Source: Cryptomeria japonica
Lineage: Eukaryota; Streptophyta; Pinopsida; Cupressales; Cupressaceae
NCBI RefSeq assembly: GCF_030272615.1
Contig: NC_081410.1
Span: forward strand, 287,925,957 to 287,989,956
Direction of reading: 5' to 3'
DNA: 64,000 bases
The position numbers and the translations under genes were made by a program. Of this stretch, positions 11,164 to 20,419 are shown one piece after another. Position 1 is the first letter of the stretch; every line of letters starts with the position of its first letter. Below the pieces are notes generated by a model. That model was given only the letters and a program-made list of their open reading frames with translations, had not been told where the DNA came from and did no database searches.

Positions 11164-11825
11164 GGATTCACCAAAATATATATGCTTAAAATCATCATTG
11201 CTTAACTAGAAAATAATAAGGAAAATCATGAATCCCTATAATAGGAATTCAAACATAAACCAATGAAATAGATGCATAATAGAATCAAATTTAAACAATA
11301 TAAAACTCCCTATTGTGCATCATGGCTTCTATTGTTCTTCTATTCATTGTGGTACGATGGCTCTCAGATATTACGCTGGCAACCTGTAGTTGACACAAAG
11401 ATTCGAAGTTTGTCATTGTATCATGATTGCGTGATGTTTGATTCTACTTTTGAAATCCGTACAAAAACTTGTAAAAAGTTTAAAAATTTGTACGATCTGT
11501 AAAAATCACACAGAAAACATAGAGGGTTAATTAGTTGTTCTTCGTGTTGGTTTCACCAAAATGTAAGCTTAAAATTATCATTGCTTAACTAGAAAATAAT
11601 AAGGAAAATCATGAATCCCTATTCTAGCAATTCAAACATAAACCAATGAAATAGATGCATAATACAATCAAATTTAAACAATATAAAACTCCCTATTGTG
11701 CATCATGGCTTCCATTGTTCTTCTCTTCTTCGTGGTATGATGGCTCTCAAACATTACGTTGGCAATCTGCAATTGACACAAAGATTCGAAGTTCATGATT
11801 GTTCGTGATGGTATCGTGATTGTTG
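11164..11825 (-). repeat. Duplicated LTR end/PBS junction of Gypsy-2
   Basis: About 270 bp at 11166-11437 recur at 11550-11825 (offset about 388 bp). Each copy begins, on plus, with TTCACCAAAA and continues into the LTR end. On the minus strand each therefore reads LTR end, then TTTTGGTGAA(A/T)CC, a candidate PBS. This is a tandem duplication of the LTR-leader boundary; the tRNA that would match is not identified. Confidence 0.65.
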
Positions 11826-12692
11826 AAAATGGAGATTGAATGCTCAATTTATAGATTTTTGGGTGAGATTGATTGAGAGGTGGAACAAATTGATTAAGAG
11901 GTGGAACTCAGGTGAGCTCACATGTTGATTGATAGTTGAACTGCTGATTTGGAGGTGGAACATAATAGATTGAATAGATAATTGAGTTAACTAATTGAGA
12001 AAAAAGTTGATTGAAAGATGAAAAAGAATGATTTGAGGATAATTGATTGATGACAAAGAAAGCTTTATTTAGAAAAAGCTAACTAGAACATATAAAAAGA
12101 ATGATTGGAGAGAATATTTAATTATTTAGCATGTGCTTGCACTTTGACTTTGATTTTCAATTTAATTTTTGCATGAGATTTAATTCAAATATTGAATTTA
12201 TTTTAAATTCAATTTGTTATTTGAATATATTTAGAAATTGACTCTGATTTTCAATTTGATTTTTGTAATCATGCACATGTATTTGAAATTAGAAGAAATA
12301 AGAAGAATATGAATTTTATTAAATAATAAAGATTATTTAAATTAAAGAAATTAAATCATAATTAATTAAATAATTAATATTTACAAGAGGGTTAAATGAT
12401 TAATTGATGAGAAGATAGAAATTGAGAATGAATTTATTTAAATAATAAAGATTATTTAAATTGAAAGATTAAAATCACAATTAATTAAATAACAAATATT
12501 TAATTAACATTAGAAAATGGTTTAAATGGTTAAATGATGATAGAATTAAAATTGAAATAATTAGTAAGATTATGAAGAAATATGAATTTAGAAGATTAAG
12601 ATTAATTAGCTTAATTAGATAATTAGAGAATTATTTAATTAATTGGACGAATAATTAGTACATGATCAATGAGACATTTTTAGGTGTCTACA
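11562..12692 (-). repeat. 5' LTR of Gypsy-2
   Basis: On the minus strand it runs from TGTAGACACC to AAGCTTACA, about 1131 bp, with TG/CA ends. The U3 side is very AT-rich, with an imperfect internal duplication around 12300-12560 (two ATTATTTAAATT...TTAATTAAATAA blocks). Confidence 0.65.
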
Positions 12693-12990
12693 ATTTGGAT
12701 GAAGCAAATGTTGAAAAATATCAGAGTTATTTATGATGAGCCTACTATTATATAATATGATAATTCCAGTGCTATAAACATAAAAACATTAAAAAACTAA
12801 GCATATATCAATCAAATATAATTACTTGAGAGAGCAAGTCAGTGAATAAAATGTGAAGTTGGAATATGTATCTACATAGGAACAAATTGCTGATATTTTC
12901 ACGAAGTCGTTGCCTATAGATACATTTGTCTATTTGAGAGACAAGTTAGAGGTATCCACCCCTCCTGATGAGAACTAGATGCATTGAGTT
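12693..12990 (+). pseudogene. Copia-2 RNase H C-terminal fragment
   Basis: The frame reads WMKQMLKNIRVIYDEPTII-stop-YDNSSAINI, then after a shift VKLEYVST-stop-EQIADIFTKSLPIDT. These are the two hallmark stretches of the Copia RNase H end (x-DN-x-SAI-N and LEYV-T-EQIADI-TK-LP). The expected Cys before DN is Tyr. Several in-frame stops are present. The enzyme would degrade the RNA strand of RNA:DNA hybrids during reverse transcription. Confidence 0.85.
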
Positions 12991-13276
12991 GCATCAATCC
13001 GATGAAATTCAAAACCTTATTATTTTATCTGGATTGATGAGCTGGTGTTGCTCCTCTGCTGGAGTAGTTTGTTGATTTGGGTGTATATCCCAGGGGGGAG
13101 AGATTCATGTTTCTGTTTGGTTTTCTATTTTAGTGAGATTTGGAATTGTTGTCAGAGGGGGAGAAAGATCATGTGAAAAACTTCTTTATCTATCTTGATC
13201 TTAGGGGGAGTTTTCTGGTGATATCTTCTTTCTTTGATTTGACTATTTTTCACATTCATATGTTGCCATCAATGCC
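12991..13276 (+). other. Copia-2 3' untranslated tail with G-rich tracts
   Basis: Contains three or four runs such as AGGGGGGAGA and AGAGGGGGAGA between the RNase H stop and the true polypurine tract. This is the arrangement also seen in Copia-4 at 43128-43534 and near 28890-29049. No coding sequence of note. Confidence 0.6.
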
Positions 13277-13288
13277 AAAGGGGAAGAT
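13277..13288 (+). other. Polypurine tract of Copia-2
   Basis: AAAGGGGAAGAT directly precedes the LTR start TGTTGG. It would prime plus-strand DNA synthesis. Confidence 0.8.
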
Positions 13289-14524
13289 TGTTGGATTATT
13301 GGGGAGATTATTGGATTTGGTTGTTTATTGTTTTTTCTAGGATATGTTGTTGTCATTGATGTCAAAATATTCCCGTGAGTTATATTGGTGAGTTTAGGAA
13401 GATTTTTTGGTCCGATTTTGTAGTTTGGTTGTGCTGATCACTGTTTTGAAAAATTCGGTATTTTCTGGTGTGATCAGATCTTGTGTTGATACTTTGGTTT
13501 AATGTTTGGAATGATCTTGTGTATCTTCATTTTAGATGGTTTGTGATTTTTTGCTCCGCAAGTTATCTTTCCTCGTGATAGTTGTTGATTGGTTGTGTTC
13601 CTGAGCTTTGAGGTATTGGTGCAACTGTTCCAGATGATTCTAATGTTCTTGTTGGTGTTTCCTAGTCATGTCCTATTTGTTTTGGCGATCCACATTGATC
13701 GTTGTGTAATTTTTTGGTGATTTCTATGAACCGGTGATGATTTCCATGTTATGCAGTATTTCTCGTGGTGTAGTGTGTTGCGGTTGATCTTAGCAGGATT
13801 TCTGGTGGATCTAATCGTTTGGCAATTTGAATTGGATCCATGCTATATGATGTAAATCATAATATTGGTCCAATGGTCAATATTTGTATAGTGTAATGTA
13901 CTTTTTATAATTATGAGTTGATGGTTGAGGGTTTAGCTGACCTTATTATCAAGGTTGATGATTTGTATATATAGGTGATATGCTTATGTAATTTAGGTGT
14001 TGGTATTGTGTTTGCATTATCAGAGAGAGGTAAACGTACGAACAAGGATATATCATTTAGCGAAGTGTTGAGGTGTGTTTGGTATTGTAGAGAAGACAAC
14101 AATGCCTAACTGGAACTGTCATCAGGCATTTCTAGATGCTATCATTGTAGTTCATTCCTTCCCAATTGTAGTCTAAATCATATTGTAAGTCAGCGAGACT
14201 TCCTTGAGGGTTGTAGCCTTCCAGGCATATATCTTTTGAGAAGTGAGCTCTAGGAAATGTGCCTGAATGCAATTGCATTCCCCATTGTAATATTTTCACA
14301 TACTACTATAGAGTATCATCTTACTGTGGGTAGATTCCCACCGTGGTTTTTCCCTTAACTGAGTTTTCCACATAAAAATATTGGTGTTATGCATTGTGTT
14401 GTTAATTTTCTTATGTATCTGTTGCTGTAGTTTATCAGTTTATGTTTTGGAATTTAATTTGTTGTGATTTGGTGAAGACTGATTCACCCCCCCTCTCAAT
14501 CTTCCTTCTTGATTGTTGCTAACA
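13289..14524 (+). repeat. 3' LTR of Copia-2
   Basis: Runs from TGTTGGATTATT to GTTGCTAACA, 1236 bp. Contains a TTGTCATTGATGTCAA stretch near its start and the GATTCACCCCCCCTCTCA stretch near its end, shared with the other Copia LTRs here. Confidence 0.85.
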
Positions 14525-14529
14525 TCATA

Positions 14530-14960
14530 ATGGTCCATATTTCTCTTGTCAATGTTTCAAATGCAATAAGTAGGGACATAAGTCAAGTGAATGTCGAAGT
14601 ATGACACATAACTCTTTCAATAGAAGGAATGTTAGATGTTATACATGTGGTAGGTTTGGGAAAATTACTAATCAGTGTAGATCAAGAGGAAATCGAGGGA
14701 ATTTTAGGCCTAGACAAGGAAATTTGGTGTGATACAACAATAACAAATCTAGTCACATTACAAGATTCTACAAAAGTAAAAATGTGAATAGGAATGGTCC
14801 GGCAGACAAGAATAAGAATGTGCAGGAAAATGATAAAGGTAAAGTGAAAGTGGATGATATTCAGGATCAAATGAAGAAGACATGGGTTAAGAAGAGTGAT
14901 TCTGATGCAAGGAATGAACCTGCACCTGAATCCGGTGCTAGAAATTCCTCTGGGAATTGA
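14530..14960 (+). pseudogene. Copia-3 gag C-terminus with tandem CCHC knuckles
   Basis: The plus strand reads CFKCNK-stop-GHKSSEC, then RCYTCGRFGKITNQC (His replaced by Lys), then a decayed third unit (YNNNKSSHITRFYKSK). A Lys/Asp-rich tail follows, ending in TWVKKSDSDARNEPAPESG. The order and wording match the minus-strand Copia-1 knuckles (CYVCGRFGHLSNQC, CYACNKIGHIAKF), so the two are the same family. Stops and lost ligands show decay. Zinc knuckles bind element RNA. Confidence 0.75.
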
Positions 14961-15386
14961 GCTAAGGCCTCCGACCTAGGAGGAGTTTTCATGAAAATTT
15001 AATGCCCTCCTTTAGAAAATGATACCTGAATTCAACAGGTTGGTGGAAGCTCTATTAGGGCATTGCAAATTATTTGAGGTTATCTCCAAAAGAATCTGAG
15101 TAATAATGCAGATTCACAGATGATTCTTTATAAGATGTATGTAAAAGTTGTGTATCCAGAAGGTTTAAGGCTAAATGAATTTAATGCACCCTAAAAGTTA
15201 GGTATGCAAGAAATAAAAGGAAATATCTCACCTTCATTTGACACTTTGCATTTGAGAGAAGAGAGGAGAGCGCTCTATGAGAAGATTATCCAAGAGACCA
15301 AAGCGTGAAAGTTATTTCTGTGCAAAACCCTAATTCGAGTAAGAAATGTATTTTCTGAAAAACTTTTCAATTCAAGAATTCTGAAG
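14961..15386 (+). other. Decayed sequence between gag and ORF2 of Copia-3
   Basis: Contains a charged, weakly coding-like stretch (about 15100-15310) with stops. No recognised domain. Confidence 0.4.
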
Positions 15387-16235
15387 ATGGTCACCCCTCT
15401 ATTTTTCGATAATAGTGAAAGAGCTCAACCCAATTTCAAGAGACATCCATTTATTTCAGTCAAAGATGACCCACAAAGTGCATTCTCATCAGTCCCATAT
15501 AATTTTCTACATATCAAATACATTGGGGTTTATACTCATTGCAACCTTGAGGGGTTGGGAAGCTCTCATTTATTGAATCTTTACAATAATCAGTAGCTAG
15601 ATAAGAATTTCATGCTCAAACCTGAATTCAAGGTGCTGAAAGAGAAGAATTTTCTACAATTTATCAGATTCCCATTGTTCGATGAACACGAGTGTATCTG
15701 GTATGTTATCAATAGGATGTATGATGAATTTATGTGGTTGAATAAGTTGTTCAAGATCATTGAGAGTGTCATTAGAGCCATAATAGGTCTTTACTCAGCT
15801 GATGATTTTCCCACACTAAAATCTATGAAGAACTAGATTGTCACTAATGTAACCACTTCAAAGTTTGATAAAAGGGCAATGACTATTAATGACATTCTTG
15901 AGGATGATGTGAAATTTGTCTTGGTGGTGATAGGATACAAGATCTACAACTCCAACTAAGAGAATTATGTATCTGAAACTTCTATCTACGTTGCATATGA
16001 GATGATCCGGGAATATAAGAAGTATGATCTTTGTGAATTGCTACAAAGTGAGATGATGAAGAATTTGACTAAGATCAAGAAAGACAAGAAGAATACATTC
16101 AAGTACGGTACTTTACTCCTGTTTTTATTCTTTTTCTTCATGAATGAAGTTTTGATAATAGGTCATGTCCAATGGGCATATGATATACTGGTAGCTATCC
16201 AAATCAGAGATCTTCCACTAATACATTTGGACTAA
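15387..16235 (+). pseudogene. Unrecognised ORF2 of Copia-3, homologous to 1-591
   Basis: An ATG at 15387 opens a reading frame continuing, through stops at about 15596, 15836 and 15960 and small shifts, to 16235. It starts MVTPLFFDNSERAQPNFKRH and has GVYTHCNLEGLGS, then a helical, Trp-containing middle (IRFPLFDEHECIWYVINRMYD), IRAIIGLYS, and DVKFVLVVIGYK. The C-terminal 16002-16235 piece is charged and then hydrophobic. I do not recognise the family; the middle and end align by eye with Copia-1's second ORF. The presence of the same ORF after the same gag in two independent copies argues that it is a genuine element protein. Function unknown. Confidence 0.6.
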
Positions 16236-17215
16236 AATTCTGACAGAGAAGGTATATTGTGACCAAATTTGATTTTTTTTTTCAAACTGCCCACATTTGT
16301 CAAAATTCCCACGATAATTCAACATTTGGTTTTGATGGAGAAGGAATTGGCAATAAAATTTGTGTTTTTTTAGAAAAAGTGCCCGTGTTCATCGAAATTC
16401 CGACGACCGCGGGCATTACTTAAAAAAAAAAAGACCAAGTCCTTCGATAAATATTATTCCCACCTCTTCGTCCCGTCGACCTCTACCATCACAAAAAAAT
16501 TGGGGCATTACAAGGAGGGAAACAGTTCTGAATTGGGATGGCGCCAAGATCTGGTTGAAGAAAAAAGGTAGGGTATAATCAACCAATTCATTGTTATACA
16601 TATTGTGTTGAAAAATATTATTTTCTTTTCAAATATCTAGATTCAAAGTTTATTATAGATTTATCAGATTAATTGCCAATAGTAGAGATGGTAAGAGGTT
16701 TCTGTAATATGATATGATCGATTTAAAAGAATAATTTCTTACAAGAACTAAACCCTTGAACAATCCTACAATCATGTATTAATTAAACACTGAATTTTAA
16801 ATAATGAACAATTTGATAATAGTTACGAAGATTGACATTTTTTAATTTGAAAAGTTACATAGATCTGAAATAGCTTTTGTAACCTCCAATATCTTCAATA
16901 ACAAATATGTATAAAATAATGCTTGGATATATTTTGTATGAGCATTGTAAGCCTGAAATGTATTAACACTACTTTCCATCTTTAAAATATATCCTAATTA
17001 AGGAGCAGGATGACCTAAATGTGTGTGATCAAATAGGGAAGAACCACAAATTGTGCCACTCTTGTATCTGACATCTGCTAGAAGTGGCCTGAACATAGGC
17101 TCTAGCTGAGGAGCTTACCTTGGGTATGGATGTTGGTATATATTGTTGTGACAGAAACTCCCTGCGCCTGCAGAACCGTGAGACCATTGTGTAGTGATCG
17201 AGTTCCATTTTTTGT
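16236..17215. other. Unassigned segment with a CpG-richer pocket
   Basis: Around 16300-16570 the sequence carries several CG dinucleotides (GACGACCGCGGGCATT, CGTCCCGTCGACC, GGCGCC), unlike the CpG-depleted repeats around it. A plus-strand frame (16360-16578) ends in WGITRRETVLNWDGAKIWLKKK and is followed by AAAG/GTAGGG, a possible splice donor. On the minus strand 17208-17119 reads from an ATG to AAG/GTAAGC. Neither is recognised as a known gene. This may be low-copy or gene-derived sequence. Confidence 0.3.
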
Positions 17216-17610
17216 GGGTGTTTTGGAAGGGAGGATAAGTGTACCGTGATAGGAAGGTGGTATAAAATGGAAGCTGAGAGGTATAAGGTAATGAGGTGTG
17301 TGTTAGGATAAGATGGGGAGGTAAGTGATGAAGGATGTAATGGTGAAATATTAAGTTAGGATATGTTAGGGGTTTGGAAGGTAAGAAAGTGAAGGGGGAG
17401 AGATAAAAGGATGTGAAGGATGAAATGGGGTTAGGTAGGTGAAGTAAAAGTAAATGTGTATTAGGTTAAGGTTTAGGATAGGATGTAGGAAAGTGAAGGA
17501 GGTTAAGATAGGGGATATAAAAGGTAGATGGAAGGTAATAAGGATAGGAAGTGAGGTCAAGGTTATGAGGTGTGGGTTAGAAAATAGGGTGTAGTAAATG
17601 GAAGGAAGGG
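17216..17610 (+). repeat. Purine-rich, strand-asymmetric tract
   Basis: About 400 bp in which the plus strand is nearly free of C and dominated by A/G words such as GGAAGGTAA, AGGATGTAG, GAAGGGGGAGAG and AGGTGAAG. No exact period is seen; it looks like a very degenerate GGTAAGG/AGGAT minisatellite. The minus-strand frame at 17366-17827 is its by-product. Confidence 0.6.
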
Positions 17611-18540
17611 TCATCCATTCGTAGTGCTTCAAGAGGAGCACATTCACATGAGGGACAAGAAGAGTCATATCACTTTGAGAGTTTTCACCAAGATGAGTAT
17701 CCCGAGTATGGACCTCAAATCTTACAATCCTTATAGAATATGATAGGTGTGATACAGGATAGGTTTTCACCCACAACAGAGACACCTCATGAGGATCCAC
17801 TTGTAGTAGAGGAGCATATACTTGCATCTTGGGAGCTTATTAGGAGTTTGCCTTGAATTTGGGAAAAACACATAGAGGAGATAGAAGATTGATCAATACA
17901 CATTACCTAGCCTCATCATGTATAAATACAAGAGGTAAAGACTATAGCAAGCACATATCATGAGCCAAAGGATCATATTTGAGAGTTGATTCATCTCCAA
18001 TCCTCTACATTTTTAAGATAACAAATGGGGTTGAGGCTAAGTCCTGGTTACTTATCTTGGAATTATGCTTTGGGTTGCATCTATATATGAGCAACCTAAA
18101 GGCATAATTTGCAATGCAATTTTTGAGAGGACTTGCTTCCACCTTGTGGTACTGGGAGGATAAAATGCACCAACTCACATTGGAAACCCTCTCATGGGAT
18201 ACCATTTTGGAGTGCTTCAAAGTATGTTCTATTTCAAAATATTTTTGACAAAGATGCATAGATGAGTTTCACAATTTCCATACTGAGGTTTCCTAGTGGC
18301 TCAACATGAGAGTTAGTTTTTGGAAAGCCCAGAATTTCAGTTTTCCTACACATGGCCAATCCAAATGACTTTAAGGTTACTATGGAAAAGTCTCGTATGG
18401 AAAAGGAGGTACATGGGAGGACACAAGAGGCATGAGAGAAGTTTGTAACCTTGATCAAGGGACTAAAGTGTCCATAGGCCTCCCCATCCTTCAAAGGAGA
18501 ATTTAGACTTACTATAGGATTTCAAAGAAAAACCCAATAG
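17611..18540 (+). pseudogene. Decayed Ty3/Gypsy-type gag
   Basis: The plus strand, through stops, reads EEHILASWELIRSLP, then AMQFLRGLASTLWYWEDK and LTLETLSWDTILECFK. This resembles the plant gag core in which a hydrophobic LxGxAxxWW segment is followed by a WxxFxxxF helix. Further coding-like sequence runs to about 18540. Many stops and shifts. No LTR of the element is identified. Attribution to Gypsy gag is by pattern and moderate. Confidence 0.5.
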
Positions 18541-18584
18541 TATCAATATTAGGGACAAATGTCTAGAGCATAGTAGGGGACATA
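18541..18584 (+). repeat. 44-bp direct repeat, left copy
   Basis: Identical over 44 bp to 20115-20158 (begins TATCAATATTAGGGACAAAT, ends GGGGACATA). Flanks the Copia-type LTR unit on its left. Confidence 0.9.
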
Positions 18585-20114
18585 TGTTGGCAATATAGCA
18601 TTATAACAGACAATGGGAGATTGTTGACATTTCAATAAGGATATTGAGAAGGTTGTTGATGATTATGGATATAACTGATTAAGGATGTTTACTGTCTTGA
18701 TATTATTATTTTGTCATTGATGTCAAGAAATTGATTTTCTAACTCAGTATGATGTTGGCATATCTTGAGAAGTATGATTTGAAGAATATAAAGATGTCGG
18801 TAAAATACACATAAAGAATATGATGAATAAGGGGATGAATAAGGTATTCAATGGGCATCTATTACCGAGTCAGACAATGATGAGATCATGATGTTTAGAT
18901 TGTTTTGACATCATACATATGTTGTAAATTGTAAGGTTAAATACTATACTATGTTATCAAGCAAAGAACCTAGTCGGTAAACCCTAAGGAACCTAGTTGG
19001 TAAACCCTAAGGCTATCTCTATCGGTTAATGAAGGCGGAATGTCTATCGAGTGAAGTTTAGTATTTACCGAGTTGTAACCGAGCTATAATAGAATGCATT
19101 AAATAGTTACATGCGTTATTTAATGAAGGAAGCTGATGAGCTGGAACTGATTAAATGATTGGTATGCCGTAAATATAGTTTGTTAATGAATCTATGGCAA
19201 AGGAAAGTCGGCATGAAGATCTATGGCGCAGATTGAACCACAATACCCTAGCACAAGTTCCAAGAAATATGTACAAGTTCCTAGGCGAGGTAAAACATTT
19301 TTAGATCAAAAGATGCATTGAACCTAGACAAGTTTGAAGATCTAATGGCTATGATTGATCATGGGAAATGTGATCAAGGAGATTAAGCGCTTAGCTAATT
19401 GTTTATAAATAGGGAACTATTGATAAACAATGTATGCGGGCAAGTGTGTACACAGGGATGCTACATAGTGATTACCAAGCACAGAAGCTTGAAGACCTGT
19501 TTGAATAACAGAGTATAGAAGCCCAACAGATGGACAAGATTAGTTCTATGTCTAGATTGTATTGAAAAAATAAGAATCTGCTTTAGCATTTTAGATGTGA
19601 AGTTGCAGATAGATTTTTATTACTGTTATTTTGTGAAAGTGATAGAAAATCTCTTAACCGAGTGGACTTAACAGTCTTATTTGTAAAACCCTCTAGCAAG
19701 GTGACATTCTGATTGAGTTTTTGAAATCCTTTAACAAATTCACTTCTAACAAGGTGAAGATCCTAACAAGTCTGAGGGAAATCCCTTAACCGGGTCACAT
19801 CTGGCAATGTGTTTGTAATCTTTAACAGGATTTGCTTTTAACCAAGCATACTCTAGAAGAGTATATTTCTTAGTGGGTTCGAAATCCCATAGTGGTTTTT
19901 CCCTATTTGGGTTTCCACGTTAAATCTGGTGTTATGAGGTTTATGATGTTTATATGCTTTTGAGTTTGCATGTTTAATAGTTTTTGTTATATTACTAAAG
20001 TATATGTTACCGAGGTTGAATCTGATGTTTTTATGGAAGATTAAGTTTGTATGATTCACCCCCCCCTCTCATCTTGTTGGTTATTAGATCTGTACTTATA
20101 TTAAGTATCAGAAC
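18585..20114 (+). mobile_element. Copia-type LTR unit (PPT-LTR-PBS-like) between direct repeats
   Basis: Between the two 44-bp repeats lie 37 bp starting TGTTGGCAATATAGC, a purine stretch CAATGGGAGAT, an LTR starting TGTTGACATTTC (18622) and ending about 20102, and then AGTATCAGAAC, which resembles a worn iMet PBS. Inner LTR features match Copia-4: repeated AATCCCTTAACCGGGT-like words, and GATTCACCCCCCCCTCTCA near the end. There is no coding sequence. Whether this is a solo LTR with scars or the remains of a tandem arrangement is unresolved. Confidence 0.6.
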
Positions 20115-20158
20115 TATCAATATTAGGGACAAATGTCTAGAGCATAGTAGGGGACATA
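20115..20158 (+). repeat. 44-bp direct repeat, right copy
   Basis: Identical to 18541-18584; followed by GGGTAGTCAC instead of TGTTGGCAAT. A 44-bp duplication is far longer than the 5 bp made by LTR-element integration. Confidence 0.9.
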
Positions 20159-20419
20159 GGGTAGTCACATGTGACCATCATCAACACAATGATATTTTAG
20201 GTATGAGAGACTATAGGGCTATCAAGCTAGGCCTTCTATGACTCAACAACCTTTTAGGGGAGAATCTAGTGTTTTTAGTAGTTAGGATCTTCTAATTATG
20301 GTGGTGCCTAGCCAACATAGGGTTATATGAGAGGCACATGTTATGTATATGTTAGTATCAAACATAGAGTGCCCACAAGGTTTTAGAGTAGGTGGACACC
20401 ATCCTAGAATGTCAAAGTA
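20159..20419 (+). other. Flank of the LTR unit; weak coding-like remnant
   Basis: Probably continues the decayed gag of 17611-18540 that the LTR unit interrupts, but no motif is clear enough to claim. Confidence 0.3.

Larger units (their letters stand above)
7759..12692 (-). mobile_element. Gypsy-2: Ty3/Gypsy-like element, 5' part
   Basis: The minus strand has a TGTAGACACCTAAAAATG-starting LTR (12692-11562), typical of plant Ty3/Gypsy LTR ends. A PBS-like site, a duplicated LTR/leader junction, a degenerate tandem-repeat field and a long Gln/Pro/Ser-rich ORF follow. The element is cut at 7758 by Gypsy-1. No gag or pol is seen, so superfamily rests on the LTR end and context. It lies in the RNase H region of Copia-2 at 12692/12693. 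Confidence 0.6.
12693..14524 (+). mobile_element. Copia-2: 3' end of a Ty1/Copia element
   Basis: Plus-strand order is the RNase H end, a non-coding tail with G-rich tracts, a polypurine tract and a 3' LTR. The 5' remainder was displaced left by Gypsy-2 and lies outside the window. It is inserted into the Copia-3 gag remnant at 14524/14525. Confidence 0.8.
14525..16235 (+). mobile_element. Copia-3: gag/ORF2 remnant of a Copia-like element
   Basis: Directly after the Copia-2 LTR come gag zinc knuckles without a PBS or gag N-terminus, then a second ORF homologous to the one at 1-591. This is the target into which Copia-2 inserted. No LTR of its own is seen to the right; the remnant fades out after 16235. 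Confidence 0.65.

Noticed and set aside
17366-17827. 153-codon minus-strand frame
   Set aside because: Mostly translation of the purine-rich tract (Leu/Ile/Pro/Ser-rich on the pyrimidine strand); no motif.
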